A DNA stretch of 64,000 nt from Marsupella aquatica (lineage: Eukaryota > Marchantiophyta), in the NCBI GenBank assembly GCA_973895155.1, contig OZ316893.1, positions 7,068,001 to 7,132,000 of the forward strand, read 5' to 3'. The position numbers and the translations under genes are program-made. How positions within the stretch are numbered: the stretch's first letter is position 1; each line of letters opens with the position of its first letter. Below are positions 1 to 11,200 of this stretch, one piece after another. The notes beneath the pieces were generated by a model. It was not told where the DNA came from, ran no database searches, and worked only from the letters and a program-made list of their open reading frames with translations.

Positions 1-309
1 AGGGTTACACCCATTTGCCAAAGTGCCGATTTGTATATTCAAAATGGAGCTTTGAACATCAGTTCGGGAACACATGAATCCTACTTCAAACGATTCCACA
101 TAGCAACTCTCTCCAATTCCAATGCTATGGAGACTAAGGCAGCAACAGTCTATAGCTAAAGTGACATCGTTGTCGTGGGGATTCCTTTTAGAAGGCTAGA
201 ATCCATATTGTGTTATTTGAGTTTATGTGAAGAGAGTTTTACTTAAAAGCTTCATAGTAGTACTATTAGAGCATATATGTTACATTCTATATGTAGTGTG
301 TACATTCTA

Positions 310-570
310 CAATGGTACACAGTAGTTCCACCATTTACGCATAGTAGTTTTACAAACTAGATGCATAGTAATTCCACCAACTACGCATAGTAGTTGCACC
401 AATTACACATAATAGTTTCACCAACTACGCATAGTAGTTGCACCAATTACGCATAGTAGTTTCACCAACTACGCATAGTAGTTGCACCAATTACGCATAG
501 TAGTTCCACCAATTACGCGTAATAATTCCACCAACTACGCATAGTAGTTCCACCAACTATGAATAGTACT
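310..570. repeat. 22-bp tandem repeat array
   Basis: About ten to eleven diverged copies of a 22-bp unit, roughly ACGCATAGTAGTTCCACCAA plus CT, run head to tail. The complement (GTTGGTGGAACTACTATGCG) loosely resembles the GTTAGGTACAACTACGTG units in the LTRs of copia element A. Together with the TATA-like box downstream, the array could be the U3 part of an unrecognised LTR. No second copy or LTR end is visible, so this stays an inference. Confidence 0.75.
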
Positions 571-663
571 AGCACACTTATAGGTGCTTGATGCTTGCCA
601 CTTGGCTTCCATCCAAGGGTCAAGGCATCGATCCATGCCCTCTTGGAAAACACAAAGGGGCAC

Positions 664-671
664 TATAAATA
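664..671 (+). promoter_or_regulatory. TATA-like box downstream of the tandem array
   Basis: TATAAATA lies about 95 bp after the repeat array, in an LTR-like order (tandem U3 repeats, TATA, then a CT-rich stretch). No recognisable gene follows directly. The call rests on motif and position only. Confidence 0.35.
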
Positions 672-860
672 AAGTGAAGAGGAGCACACTCTTCTCATTC
701 GCATTGTTTGATCTATCGTGTTGGACTGGCAACACTGTAAGGAACTCTTCCCCTCTTGTGCACATGTCTTGTTTATTATTTACCTCCATGCTTGGGTACT
801 AACTTGATTGTTAGCCTTAGAACTATTTTATGTTTTATGTTTATCAGTCTTGAGATCAAT

Positions 861-1866
861 TTAGTGTGCTTGTAATGAATAATATGATAAATGGAGTACC
901 TAGAGATTATCCCCCACCTGCTGTGCCATTTGTCAATCCTTTCTTAATTAGAATTCATTGTCTTAGCAAGCATACCATGAGAATGCATCTTCTTTATCAT
1001 TTTGGGTTTGAGTTAATGGAAACAGTTATGAATAGCGATGCACCATTTGTATACCCGATTGTTGTTTATGGAAATGAATGGAATGTAACTATTTTTATTT
1101 TATTTTATATTAGATGGATTTTAATAGACAATCCGTAAATGTACCGGAGTTAGATTTGAATAGGCTTCCTAATAATGTGTCTGATTTTCCTTCATCTATT
1201 GACATTAGAGTGGTATGCCGTAAGAAGGTTGATTGTAGAGATGTTTTAGTTAGAAAGTATGGAGATGAAAGATACAATGTTATGCTTAGGATGCCAGAGC
1301 CTGTGATTATATCATCTATGGTAAATCTTAAGATCATAGTCTTTGTTTTCTATAATTGACTTGTCTAATTGTAGGATTCGTTGGAAATTGCAATATATGA
1401 CTTGACTTGGGAAGTAAGTTATGTGGAAAGAGGATAGGCCGATTCGAGGCTTAGTGTGAGGAAGCCGCTCATCGTAGAGTGGGACAAAGGCTGTGAGAGA
1501 TATTTTAGAGGATAACGGTGAGAGAAATTGATCGACAAAGGGGATCGCAAAGGTAATGTGAGGTGAGAAAAGACGTATTTTGGAAAGGTTTCTTCCAAGA
1601 TAGGAAAAACAAGAGCTCGGTGCTTCCCAAGAACTAAAGATTCCCCCAACATCGTCTACAGCTAAAGTGACATCGTCATCGTGGATGCCCTGTCTGGCCA
1701 AGTAACTCCGCCCCGGTTCAGCTCCTGTGTGCCCGTTCAGCAGAAGCAAGTGCTGGCTGTAACACAAAAGTCCTTTTCAAAAAGTAACCCTCCGCCTTTT
1801 CAAAAAGTCATGGACTTGCGCTTACGGAGTTGCATCTTTGAAGCAAGGAGAGCTATTAGCGCATGA
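861..1866. other. Low-information region with short ORFs
   Basis: Only short open frames occur, for example plus-strand frames at 866-1138 and 1114-1359, and none belongs to a family I recognise. A 26-bp string (GCTAAAGTGACATCGT then TCGTGG with two differences) near 1660 repeats one near 155, so 155-1685 may be framed by repeated sequence. I see no RNA gene and no convincing promoter. Confidence 0.4.
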
Positions 1867-1941
1867 TGAGGTGCATTGGCAAGTGGCATCGGAGCCCCCT
1901 GTTTTCTGAGAATAAGATGACATCAACAAAGTCAATGTACT

Positions 1942-2332
1942 CTAGATGCTGCATTCAGAGTCAACGTCATCTTCAACCAAAATCTCTTTTGCGAATGCAA
2001 AGAAGTCATCCCACTTGATCAGCAGCACCTGCGTCGATGGCCATGTGCCCTGAAATCCCTCAACACCTCCAAAATAGTGTTGAAAATGCTTGCGAACTCC
2101 TGCTGGCCAGGTTGGGTAATTCCAAACACCCAAGAAAAAATTGTCAGTTACAAAGTCTTGGCTGTCAACCAGCCACAATGGGGTTCTTGGTTTGGCCATT
2201 GCGTCAGCACGATACACAAATGCTACCAAATGTGGATTGCAAATGAGGGTGACACGCCAACAGTCTCTCTTTTCTAGGTGGAAGAATCGGCTGCAATACT
2301 TGGAGAGTATCGGATGTGGGGGTCAAACAGTC
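1942..2332 (-). CDS. Unrecognised minus-strand coding exon
   Basis: An open frame of about 125 codons reads from just after a stop near 2335 to a stop at 1942. It is rich in Trp, Phe and Tyr (for example LGVWNYPTWPAGVRKHF and WDDFFAFAKEIL) and has an acidic tail (EDDVDSECSI), which looks like real protein rather than a chance frame. I do not recognise the family. It lies 80 bp beyond the stop of the Harbinger transposase on the same strand. It could be a further transposon exon or an exon of a host gene entered by the transposon. Start and splice sites are not determined. Confidence 0.4.
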
Positions 2333-2411
2333 AACCCAAATCCTGAGGTAAATCTTCATGAATAAATGAAACAGTCAAAGAAGTGTGCGGTTGACTGTAT
2401 GTACCTGGTAG

Positions 2412-3990
2412 TCACCGATCAGTTGAGTACAAGAAGCGTCCTGCTTGACGATTGAATGTCAGAGCTTGGTCCATCACCCTCACAAGCAAGGCATTACCTG
2501 CAACCACAATGCCCCTTCTAGATGTTCGCCCTGAACCACGTCGTCCCCACACATCTTCATTTCCCTGCACTTCTGGTAAATATAGGGCCTCATCTTCTTC
2601 TGTCCATAGATCATTTTGAGAAATTACAAAATTATGTAACTTCCCACATAGAGAAACCCATGTAACCAGCCAGGCACTGTCTTTGTTCGTGTTAAGTTGG
2701 GTTCTAACCTCTTTCAATGAATGCCACCTTGATTTCAGCACCCCAATGCAATGCTCATTGGTAACACGGCACTTTGCCACACAAGTATTAAAATCCTCTT
2801 TATCAACTACCATGTCAGCTCTCTTGAAGGCACAAACTACATGAGGTAGAGCCTGGTACCCGCTGTCACCCAAGATGTACTCCCCATCACTGAACACGTT
2901 GCTGCTGTTGACGTCTGTGCAAAACTTCCACAGAGGTGATTTCCTCAAGCATGTCAAGTCTGAGCATGAGCCCGGCATTCCTGAAAAATGGTCAAAAAAG
3001 CCATGTTATTTAAAGTAAGAAGAGAGCTTAACTTAAACCAGAAGCATGTGGTTATAACTTAAATGTCCAAAATGTTTCACCTGTGAACATGTAAATAATT
3101 CGCCTCCTATGATCACATACCACCTGTACATTAACTGAGTATCTGCTCTTTCGATCATAATAGCATTCACCGTGGGCAAATGGACGTTGAGCTAAGGGAA
3201 GCAGAGAGCCATCTATAAGACCAACACAACCAGGGAATCCATGTGCAGCAAACTCCTTCCTCAATGCAACACGCTCTCGTGATGTAGGCCACTGTATATA
3301 ATCTTTCAGCACACTTTCCAGAGCATGGAAGCACCTGTTGGAGAAGTTAATTAGACTGCCATTGCTGACCCCCCATGTAGGGATCATGTGGTTCAAGCAT
3401 GCTCCATTCCCATCATGCCCAAGCCGGTCTAAGCAAACAGCCAACTGGCGAACTACTGGTGCCTGCTCAACATAAGAATTGTTGTGAAACACTGGGTGTG
3501 GGGTGACAAGGTCCACGAGATTGAAAAATGAAGCTTTTGACATTCTAGTGAGCTGCCTAAACAACCTATCTGGTAAGTTATGAAAAAATTGAGTGGCAAA
3601 CTCATTGGATTTTGGGGTCACATGTCTGGGTACCAAGTATCGTGAGTTGTACATAACAAAATACAACTCAAGTAAATCCGTTGGGTTAGGTTCACAGTCT
3701 AAACTCCCGTCTTCTTTTTCTGACTCAGATGATGAGTCTAACCCACCAGTGATTGCATCATCTGTGTCTGAGTAGCCAAAACCAGAGGGAATACATTCGA
3801 GTGAACCAGCAGTCCCCTGGATGGAGTCAACATCTGATTCTGAAGTGGAACTCTGTAAAGCAACACTGACTTCAAGTTTTTGCTTCACCATTCTCAACTG
3901 ATGTTGCCTCTCGGAAACTCGAGGCATGATGAACCTGCATGACATCGTCACCAGTAAACGATTATGAGAATAACAAGTCACATTCCACAC
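2412..3990 (-). CDS. PIF/Harbinger-type DDE transposase, two exons
   Basis: Predicted DNA transposase of the PIF/Harbinger (HARBI1-like, DDE_Tnp_4) family, which excises and reinserts its element in the nucleus. Exon 1 is 3990-3081, a GT-AG intron covers 3080-2981 (100 bp), and exon 2 is 2980-2412. The join is in frame and gives 492 codons from the first ATG; a later ATG starting MPRVSERQ is also possible. The DDE residues fit GLIDGSLLPL (first D), LGDSGYQ (second D, exon 2) and NEHCIGVLKSRW (E). An acidic, serine-rich N-terminal segment precedes the catalytic core. The frame is uninterrupted, so the copy may be young. I could not identify terminal inverted repeats or a 3-bp target duplication, so the element's ends are unknown. 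Confidence 0.88.
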
Positions 3991-4135
3991 TCATTGCAAC
4001 CAAGGAATGAAATGATTATGAAGAGGTACACCGTTTATTTCTTCATGAAAGTGTTTTCTTCATTGCTGAACCCTTAATAGGGTGCCACAAAAAATACATA
4101 ATGATGGACTTCTACACCGCTTGCAAGAAGGTGTT

Positions 4136-4835
4136 TCAGTCATCAAGATCAGCCCCCTTCAATTGCTCTATGAGATCTGCCAGTATCTTTTTGGCACTGT
4201 TGCGCTTCACAGGAGTGGGAGGGGTTGCATTTTCTATGACCTTGGTGGGTGTCCTGAATGCAGGGCTCCTAGAACTAGAGGATCCAAAAGATTGGGGACC
4301 TGGTGTTGTCACAGGGTCATCCACTATGACCAGACTCTTCACATGCAATTCTAGGTTCCTCACTTCCAGTGACACTTGAAGCTTGGGACATTTCTGCAAA
4401 ATTGACTGAACAGAGCGTACTTGCTCCAGTTCAGACAGCAAACTAAATTCCTGTGCAGAGGTCTTCAACAGAATGCCGGCTGCGTCCCAAAGTAGTGCCT
4501 TCAAAGGAGTCTCCGGTTTCAGCATAAAGTACCAGGCCAGCCTAAGTTTAGGAGTCTCTCTTCAACAGAATGCCGGCTGCATCAAATAAAATAAGCTGAA
4601 ACCTAAACTTAGGCTGGCCTGGTACTTTATGCCCACACCAAGGACCAAATTTGAGAGATTTCTGGCATATTAATCCTGTATCCATAGGATAAGGACAGGC
4701 AGAGTACACAAATTTTTGTGGGTATGGATTTCGTGCGACATAATTTGCTGCCCAGACCAAGGAGGGTTCGTATTTTTGGCTTATCCCTGAACGTCTGCCG
4801 TCCTCAACCTCTTGAAGAGAGGTCCATTGAGCCAT
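4136..4835 (-). pseudogene. Second gene of the Harbinger region, split by a 97-bp duplication
   Basis: Two minus-strand frames, 4835-4548 and 4525-4136, both carry the peptide DAAGILLK. They are separated because about 20 bp encoding that peptide is present twice, 97 bp apart, with a hairpin between. Removing 97 bp puts the two frames in register as one protein of about 200 residues. Its C-terminal part is rich in Leu/Glu and then Ser/Thr/Pro. Harbinger elements usually carry a second DNA-binding (Myb/SANT-like) gene, and position suggests that role, but I see no SANT motif. The function is therefore unassigned. The frame disruption could also be an unrecognised intron, although no GT/AG pair fits at matching offsets of the repeat. 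Confidence 0.45.
4463..4632. repeat. Direct duplication enclosing a perfect 29-bp inverted repeat
   Basis: CTTCAACAGAATGCCGGCTG begins at both 4463 and 4560. A perfect 29-bp inverted repeat lies at 4522-4550 and 4604-4632 (left arm starts GCATAAAGTACCAGGCC), with a 53-bp loop. The mixture of direct and inverted copies looks like a template-switch or fold-back repair event. Confidence 0.85.
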
Positions 4836-4859
4836 GGCCTGAGCAGAAAGAAAAACACT

Positions 4860-5542
4860 TTATAATCCAGAAGGTAGCGAAGAGATGATAGCGCATAGCG
4901 TAAGAAGTGGGTCATAACCAAAAGTAGAGGGATGGATTTACTTGGGATGCACTGCCAGCGCTTCGCACGATTGAGGTACTCCCAGACTTTGAAAACTCAC
5001 AAGCGACTGCAAGTACCAGAGGTTGGGCCAACAGCTCACGAGCTTCAAAGGATTGATGGAGGCAGAGTATGGTCAATGCAAAACCATCACCAGCTGGAGT
5101 GCGACTGTTGCCGCTTGTCGGTCACGAGAAATGCTTCAAGAGACTTGCGCGCGGCTTGTACTCCGCCTCTCACCATCGCCCTCCATCTCCGAGATTTTTT
5201 GAAAGGTTACCACTGAGATCATAACAATGTGCAGGATGTTTGCTGACATCCAGCTTTAACTCAGGTAAACAAAACCATCATAGTCTAACCCCGGCCCGCG
5301 GCCTGAAGTTAGCGAAAAAACCCGGGAGTAAAAGTGCGGGCGTCGATTCGGGTGACCGCACACTTTGGGGCCGCGCAGTCCCGGACGACCTGGATGCCCG
5401 CGTTTTGAGTACTTTGAGACGCCCTATTGCTGTTTATGCATTCATTGCTGTGTTTTTTTGATTGTTATATGTCTTCTTTGTTATTCTTTCAGTTTTGAAT
5501 TTATCTCACACCCCCTATATGTTCTTTGTTATTTCAAAATAC
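4860..5542. other. Intergenic or intronic sequence before element A
   Basis: Only short frames occur (for example 4932-5216, plus) with no family resemblance. Around 5290-5420 the DNA is GC-rich and includes GGCCGCGCAGTCCCGGACG. The last bases, AATAC at 5538-5542, are the target duplication of element A. Confidence 0.4.
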
Positions 5543-6017
5543 TGTAGGGTATTTACTCATACGTCTAGGTTAGGTATGACGTGGTTGGTACAACAACGTG
5601 GGTTGGTACAACTACGTGGTTAGGTACAACTACGTGATTAGGTACAACTATGTGGTTAGGTACAACTACGTGATTAGGTACAACTATGTGGTTAGGTACA
5701 ACTACGTGATTAGGTACAACTATGTGGTTAGGTACAACTATGTGGTTAGGTACAACTAAGTTGCACACTATATCATAAGAGGCATGTGTGCTTGGAGAGG
5801 TAGAACCAAGGCTCATTGTTATGGAGCCACTTGAGAGATAGGGAGAGCTTACACTGTGGAGACTCGGTATAGCCGACGGGCTTAGAGTTCAGTAAAGCTC
5901 TCTTGTGTGTTCCCGTGGACGTAGCCTCAAGGAGGTGAACCACGTATCTCTTGTGTCGACTATTGTGCGTTGGATGGTTCATGGGCTTGCCGTTGCGATC
6001 GTCGTCTATGCTCAACA
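5543..6017 (+). repeat. 5' LTR of element A
   Basis: Starts TGTAGGGTATT (TGTTGGGTATT in the 3' copy) and ends CTCAACA. U3 carries about ten 18-bp units (ACAACTACGTGATTAGGT / ACAACTATGTGGTTAGGT) at about 5585-5757, many with an ACGTG core. A TATA-like CTATATCATAAG follows at about 5768-5779. Length matches the 3' LTR exactly. Confidence 0.95.
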
Positions 6018-6019
6018 AT

Positions 6020-6031
6020 TGGTATCAGAGC
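6020..6031 (+). promoter_or_regulatory. Primer-binding site of element A
   Basis: TGGTATCAGAGC lies two bases after the 5' LTR. It is complementary to the 3' end of plant initiator-Met tRNA, the usual minus-strand primer of plant copia elements. Confidence 0.93.
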
Positions 6032-7172
6032 ATGCTTGGGAGGTGACGTGTGTTCGTGACAGGATTTCATGACGGTTTTTCCAGCATTGAGTGTTGGTGG
6101 ATTTTCCAGAGTTCCATCGCATGGAACTTGGAGTTTATGGGCTCAACGGATAGATCAGGGCAAGAGCTTTCTAACGGTGTGAAGAAATCGTTGAACGGAG
6201 CTCGTGGTGCAGAGAGATCTAAGTTTTCGTCATTCTGGATTTTGTGAAGAAAGTTGGCAATCGACTCGGAGGGAGAAGCGTCAAGTGTTTTGACTCAACG
6301 GAGAGATTGAGGCAAGACGATTGTTTTTGAGTCCGAGATTGGCTCTTTGATGCAAAGAGGAAGGCTAAGCAAAATCAATTACCTTGTTGGACTTGGTGAC
6401 GGCACCAAGTGCAATTGATCAACATTCGTTGTTGACAAGGTACCATTTTTTTCTCTTTGAAAAACTGATTCAAAATTGGCTATGGCAATTGAGAGAAATC
6501 TGTCATCTTTACCAATTTTTTTCTCCCTCGTTCTTTCCTCGTTTTGGGTGCTTCTTATATCGATCTTCATCGCCTCGGAGTCTAGTTTCCAAATCTGAAA
6601 TCGGATCTTGATTTCGTCAAAACCCGAGTGAGATATCTTGCGTTTGGTGTCGAGGGGTACATTCTGCCGTGTGTATTTTTTGCGCGCGCGACCAGATTTC
6701 AACGACGAAGGGTGGTAGGGGGTTTTGGGGGTTCGAGGACACATGTCAGCCCCTCGATTGTTCTTCCAAAATTCCCACAGGGCCTGTACAAGGGTCATAG
6801 AATATTCCAAAAAAACCAGAGAGCTATTTTTTGACCGTCCGACAAAGATTTCATCCGCCGAATGGTAACTTTTTTGGTTATTTTTCGGCGAGGTCGTAGC
6901 CATTGAAGTTGGCAATGCAGCGCACCAATCACATCGCAATTCCGACAACGGGTTGTACTTGGTATTTCGGTTATTCCCTGAGGTGGTCAAAACGGGGGAG
7001 TTTCCCAAGGTTTTACCCACCTCGACCAAAATTTGAATAACTTTTCCGTCAAATTTCGATTTTGATTTCGGTTTTCAGTATTGGACTCCTAGCTTTGTGG
7101 GCTACGCGGCGGTGTTGAGTTTCGAGTTTTTTGAGAAGTTCTGAAAAATAACATTTTTTGCGACTTTCTCAT
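6032..7172 (+). other. Untranslated leader of element A
   Basis: About 1.1 kb with no long frame before gag. Parts align by eye with the leader following the 38467 LTR and with 53430-53700 and 54490-54960, for example GAGTCCGAGATTGGC here against GAGTCCGGGATTGGC at 53655. This ties A and D to one superfamily. Confidence 0.75.
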
Positions 7173-8207
7173 ATGAGTGATTCGGAGGAGTTTTTCGAAG
7201 ACGTGGAACTTGAAGCACGAGGATCACCGCGGAGGTTTCAGGGGCAGAGAGAGGAGCAGGAGGAAGAGCACGTGACACCGATACCATCACCGGTGCGGCG
7301 TGTGGTGGAGGAAGCAATACTACTACCGCAGCTCACGGTAAAGAAGAAGATGGGGACTTTCAAGCTTGGGGGACCCAAGTATGAAGTGACAAAGTATGAT
7401 GGGCGCTCTGACTACTTGCTATGGGAGAAGCAGGTGAAGGGAGTGCTTTATGCGTCAGGGATGGGCCAACTGCTGAGCCCTCGTGAAGACGATGTTGATG
7501 AGAAACAATGGGACCGCATGCAGGAGCAGGGAGTGTGGTGTGTTACACTCTATCTCATGCCTCCCATCATCAAGCAGTTGGGTGCACATAAGGATTGCAT
7601 GTCCTTGTTTGCGGAATTGCAGAGCAAGTATCACCGCAAGGAGTTGTCGAACCGGCTCTACACTTCCTACAAACTGATGAGTTTCAGGATGAAGGAATCT
7701 GGTACGAAGTTGCAAGACCATGTGGATGCTTTCAACGACATGGTCGTTGACTTGGAAAACCTTGGGAAGACTTTGAATGATGAGACGAAGGCTCTGCAGC
7801 TTCTTAGTTCATTGCCTCCATCTTACCAGTCCCTATCACGAGTGTTGTTGCATCGTGATAGGGATACCATTTCATACAATGACGTGGTAAGTTCTCTGCT
7901 TAGTGATGATCTTCAGCAGAAGATGCACATCACGTCACAGCCTTCATCATCTGGTGCTGCCCTCAATGTTAACCGTGGGAGGAGTATGCAGCGACCAACT
8001 GGGGACCGTAGAACCCAGTTTAGATCTAAATCCAGATCTAAGTCCAAGGGTAAATCCCCTCAGAGGAGGCAGGTGACATGTTGGAAGTGCAACCAAGTTG
8101 GACACTTCAAGCGAGACTGTAAGGGAAAGGCAGCGGAAACTTCATCGGCAAATGTGGCTAGGGCTGATGGAGAAGCTGATTTACTCAATGATGAGTATGT
8201 TTTATGA
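7173..8207 (+). CDS. gag: Gag of copia element A
   Basis: Structural capsid and nucleocapsid protein of the retrotransposon, about 344 residues. The chosen start is the ATG at 7173 (MSDSEEFFEDVELEARG); an in-frame TTG precedes it. An acidic head is followed by the copia Gag region (YDGRSDYLLWEKQ, then LSNRLYTSYKLMSFRMKE and LLSSLPPSYQSL). A basic Arg/Ser/Lys stretch and a CCHC zinc knuckle (CWKCNQVGHFKRDC) follow near residues 300-315. The frame ends at UGA (8205-8207), and the same frame continues into pol. No damage is seen. Expression would be from the 5' LTR. Confidence 0.92.
   Translation: MSDSEEFFEDVELEARGSPRRFQGQREEQEEEHVTPIPSPVRRVVEEAILLPQLTVKKKMGTFKLGGPKYEVTKYDGRSDYLLWEKQVKGVLYASGMGQLLSPREDDVDEKQWDRMQEQGVWCVTLYLMPPIIKQLGAHKDCMSLFAELQSKYHRKELSNRLYTSYKLMSFRMKESGTKLQDHVDAFNDMVVDLENLGKTLNDETKALQLLSSLPPSYQSLSRVLLHRDRDTISYNDVVSSLLSDDLQQKMHITSQPSSSGAALNVNRGRSMQRPTGDRRTQFRSKSRSKSKGKSPQRRQVTCWKCNQVGHFKRDCKGKAAETSSANVARADGEADLLNDEYVL
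8205..8207 (+). promoter_or_regulatory. In-frame UGA between gag and pol (candidate readthrough site)
   Basis: Gag ends TTA TGA AGC and the same frame stays open through SRGYALCTSSRRADDVWILD into protease. Element B has the same stop, and the more distant element D has TTG TGA AGT at the same place. Retention across diverged copies suggests translational readthrough makes Gag-Pol. Readthrough itself is not shown. Confidence 0.6.
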
Positions 8208-11200
8208 AGCCGGGGGTATGCCCTGTGCACGTCATCTAGGAGAGCAGATGATGTGTGGATTCTTGATTGTGCTTGCTCTTTTCATATTTGTTACATTCGT
8301 GAGTTTTTCAGTTCTTACTCTGTTTCAAACGGTTCAGTTCTGATGGGAAATGATCACTCCTGTCAAATTGAGGGAATTGGGTCTGTGAAGATTCAAATGT
8401 TTGATGGCGCTGTGCGCACAGTGTCCGGAGTCAGGTATGTACCTGGCATGCGTAAGAATCTGATTTCACTCGGTGTGTTGGATTCAAATGGTCATCAATG
8501 GAGCGTTATTGATGGTGAACTTCAAGTCAGGTCGGGAGAGACAGTGATTTTGAAGGGGAGTAGACAAAAGAATTTGTATGTGTTACAGGGCAATACTGTA
8601 TGTATAGAGGCCAATGTAACCAAGTCTCACGAGGAGATGACTCAACTGTGGCATTCACGGCTAGGCCACATGAGTGAGAAGGGTTTGGCTATCTTACGGA
8701 AGAATGGACTCATTTCTGATTTGCAATCTTGTAAATTAGAGTTTTGTGAGCATTGCATTCTTGGAAAGCAGCATCGTCGTGCTTTTGGTATTGGAACTCA
8801 TCGTTCCAAAGCGGTTCTTGAGTACATACATAGTGACGTGTGGGGTCCATCCCCGACTCCCTCACACTCTGGAAAGTTGTACTATGTATCATTTATTGAT
8901 GATTACTCAAGATTTGTGTGGATTTATTTCATGACGCATAAGTCTGATGTCTTGTCCATTTTTAAGAAGTGGAAGGCCCAGGTGGAGAATCAGACTGGAA
9001 ACACGATCAAGTGTTTGGATACAAGGGTGAAGAGTCTGAGGTCAGACAACGGCGGGGAGTACACTTCAATGGAATTTGAAGAGTACTATTCAGAACAGGG
9101 GATAACTCGCCATCTCACCATAGTTTATACTCCGCAGCAGAATGGTGTCGCTGAGAGGCTCAATCGGACACTGTTGGAGCGGTCACGGAGTATGTTGAGC
9201 CAATCAGGTTTACCACAAGAATTTTGGGCAGAAGCTGTCAATACCGCAGCTTATTTGGTAAATCTTTCTCCTTCTAGTGCTATCAATTTCAAAACGCCGT
9301 TTGAGATGCGCTATAAGCGGCAAGCAGACTATCATGGCTTGGTAATTTTTGGAAGTGATGCATATGCTCTCACACCAAAGCAGAATAGGACCAAGTTGGA
9401 TCCTACCTCCAGGAAATGTGTTTTTCTTGGGTACCAGAGTGGTGTGAAAGCCTATAGGCTATGGGATCCTATTGCCTGTAAGCTCGTTGTCAGTAGGGAT
9501 GTTTCCTTCAATGAATCCAGATTATTGAAGGAGGGGGAGAATACTCAGGTCTCCCGTACTGACAAAGGAAAATCTCCTATCCCGGATCTCGTTGAGGGGG
9601 AGATTGGTTATGAGGTGCATGACCGGAGAGAAGGAGTTGCTCCAATTATGGAGCTGGTTCCTGTGCCAGAGGAACCAGAGGAGTTTGTTGATGCTGGTGA
9701 GCAGCAAGTGGATGCTGTTGAGCTTCAAATTGTACCAGCACACGTAGATCAACCGGAGTCATCGGCTAGAAGAACATCTGGTCGCACTGTACGCGCTCCA
9801 CCAAGGTATGGACAGTGGGTTGATTCATCTCAACTGCAAGAGGATGATTTTACAGCTGATGATGAGGGTGATGCGTTAATTTTGGAAGAAGGAGAACCTT
9901 CTTCATTTCATGAGGCAAGTGCTTCAAAGGAGAAGCAGAAGTGGACTGCAGCAATGCAAACGGAGATGCAGTCACTAAAGGACAACAAAACTTGGGAGCT
10001 TGTTAAGCTGCCTAAGGGTCAGCAAGTGGTGGACAGCAAGTGGATTTACAAGCTGAAGGATAATTCCATAGGAGGTGGATCGAAGGTCTACAAGGCTAGA
10101 TTGGTAACAAAGGGATTCACACAAGAGAAAGGTGTGGATTACAATGAGGTCTTCTCACCAGTTGCTAAGTACTCCACAATACGACTATTGTGTGTACTTG
10201 TTGTAATGTTTGGTCTGCTCCTAGATCAGATGGATGTTGTCACAGCTTTCCTCTATGGCACATTGGAAGAGGTGATCTTCATGAGACAACCGCTAGGTTT
10301 TGTGAAGAGAGGACAGGAGGAATTGGTTTGCAGATTGTTGAAATCCTTGTATGGTTGAAGCAGTCACCAAGACAGTGGAACAAGCGGTTTGACGATTGGA
10401 TTCGGTCACAAGGTTTTCACAGAAGTGTATTTGACCCTTGTGTGTATTTGAAACCGGTGAAGAATGTTGTCTTTGGGTTCATTGTTTTAGTACTTTATGT
10501 GGATGACATGCTAATTGCAGCCAAGGATAGGTCTGAGATTGTTAAGCTCAAGGCACTGCTTAGTGCAGAGTTTAAGATGAAGGACTTAGGGCCAGCTAAG
10601 AGGATTTTGGGTATGGAGATCACTAGGGACTTGGAGGCTGGCAAGCTATGGTTGACGCAGAGCAGTTATGCGAGGAAGGTAATTGCAAGGTTCAACATGG
10701 AGAATAGCAAGCCAGTAAGTACCCCGTTGGCTCCACACTTCAAGTTATCATCAGCGTTCTGTCCTACGGATGACACAGAGAAGGGGTTGATGTCAAAGGT
10801 TCCATATGACAAGGCAGTGGGGAGTCTCATGTATTTGATGACTTGCACTAGACCTGATCTTGCCATGGCTATGGGCAAGGTGAGCAGGTACATGTCGAAT
10901 CCAGGGAAGGTACACTGGGAAGCAGTGAAGTGGATTATCAGGTACTTGAAGGGTACCGTGGATCATGGTCTTTTATTTGATGCGAATGCAAAGAATGCTA
11001 GATCATTGATTGGCTATGTAGATTCTGACTATGGACAAGATTTGGATCGAAGGAGATCAACAACAGGATACGTGTTCACACTTGGCGGTGGATGCATAAG
11101 TTGGAGGTCTACTTTGCAGAAGTGTATTGCTCAGTCTACTACAGAAGCGGAGTATGTTGCAGCTGCGGAAGCAGCAAAGGAAGCGATTTGGTTGGATAGA

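Noticed and set aside
310-570. CRISPR-like appearance of the 22-bp array
   Set aside because: Units abut directly with no unique spacers, no cas genes are present, and the genome is plant-type.
5565-5816. Minus-strand frame with many VPNHVV repeats, and its copy at 11693-11944
   Set aside because: It is the translation of the 18-bp LTR repeats. It lies wholly within U3 and has no start context, so it is not a gene.
10340-10380. Programmed frameshift in RT of element A
   Set aside because: Element B has the extra G and reads straight through, so A simply carries a one-base deletion.
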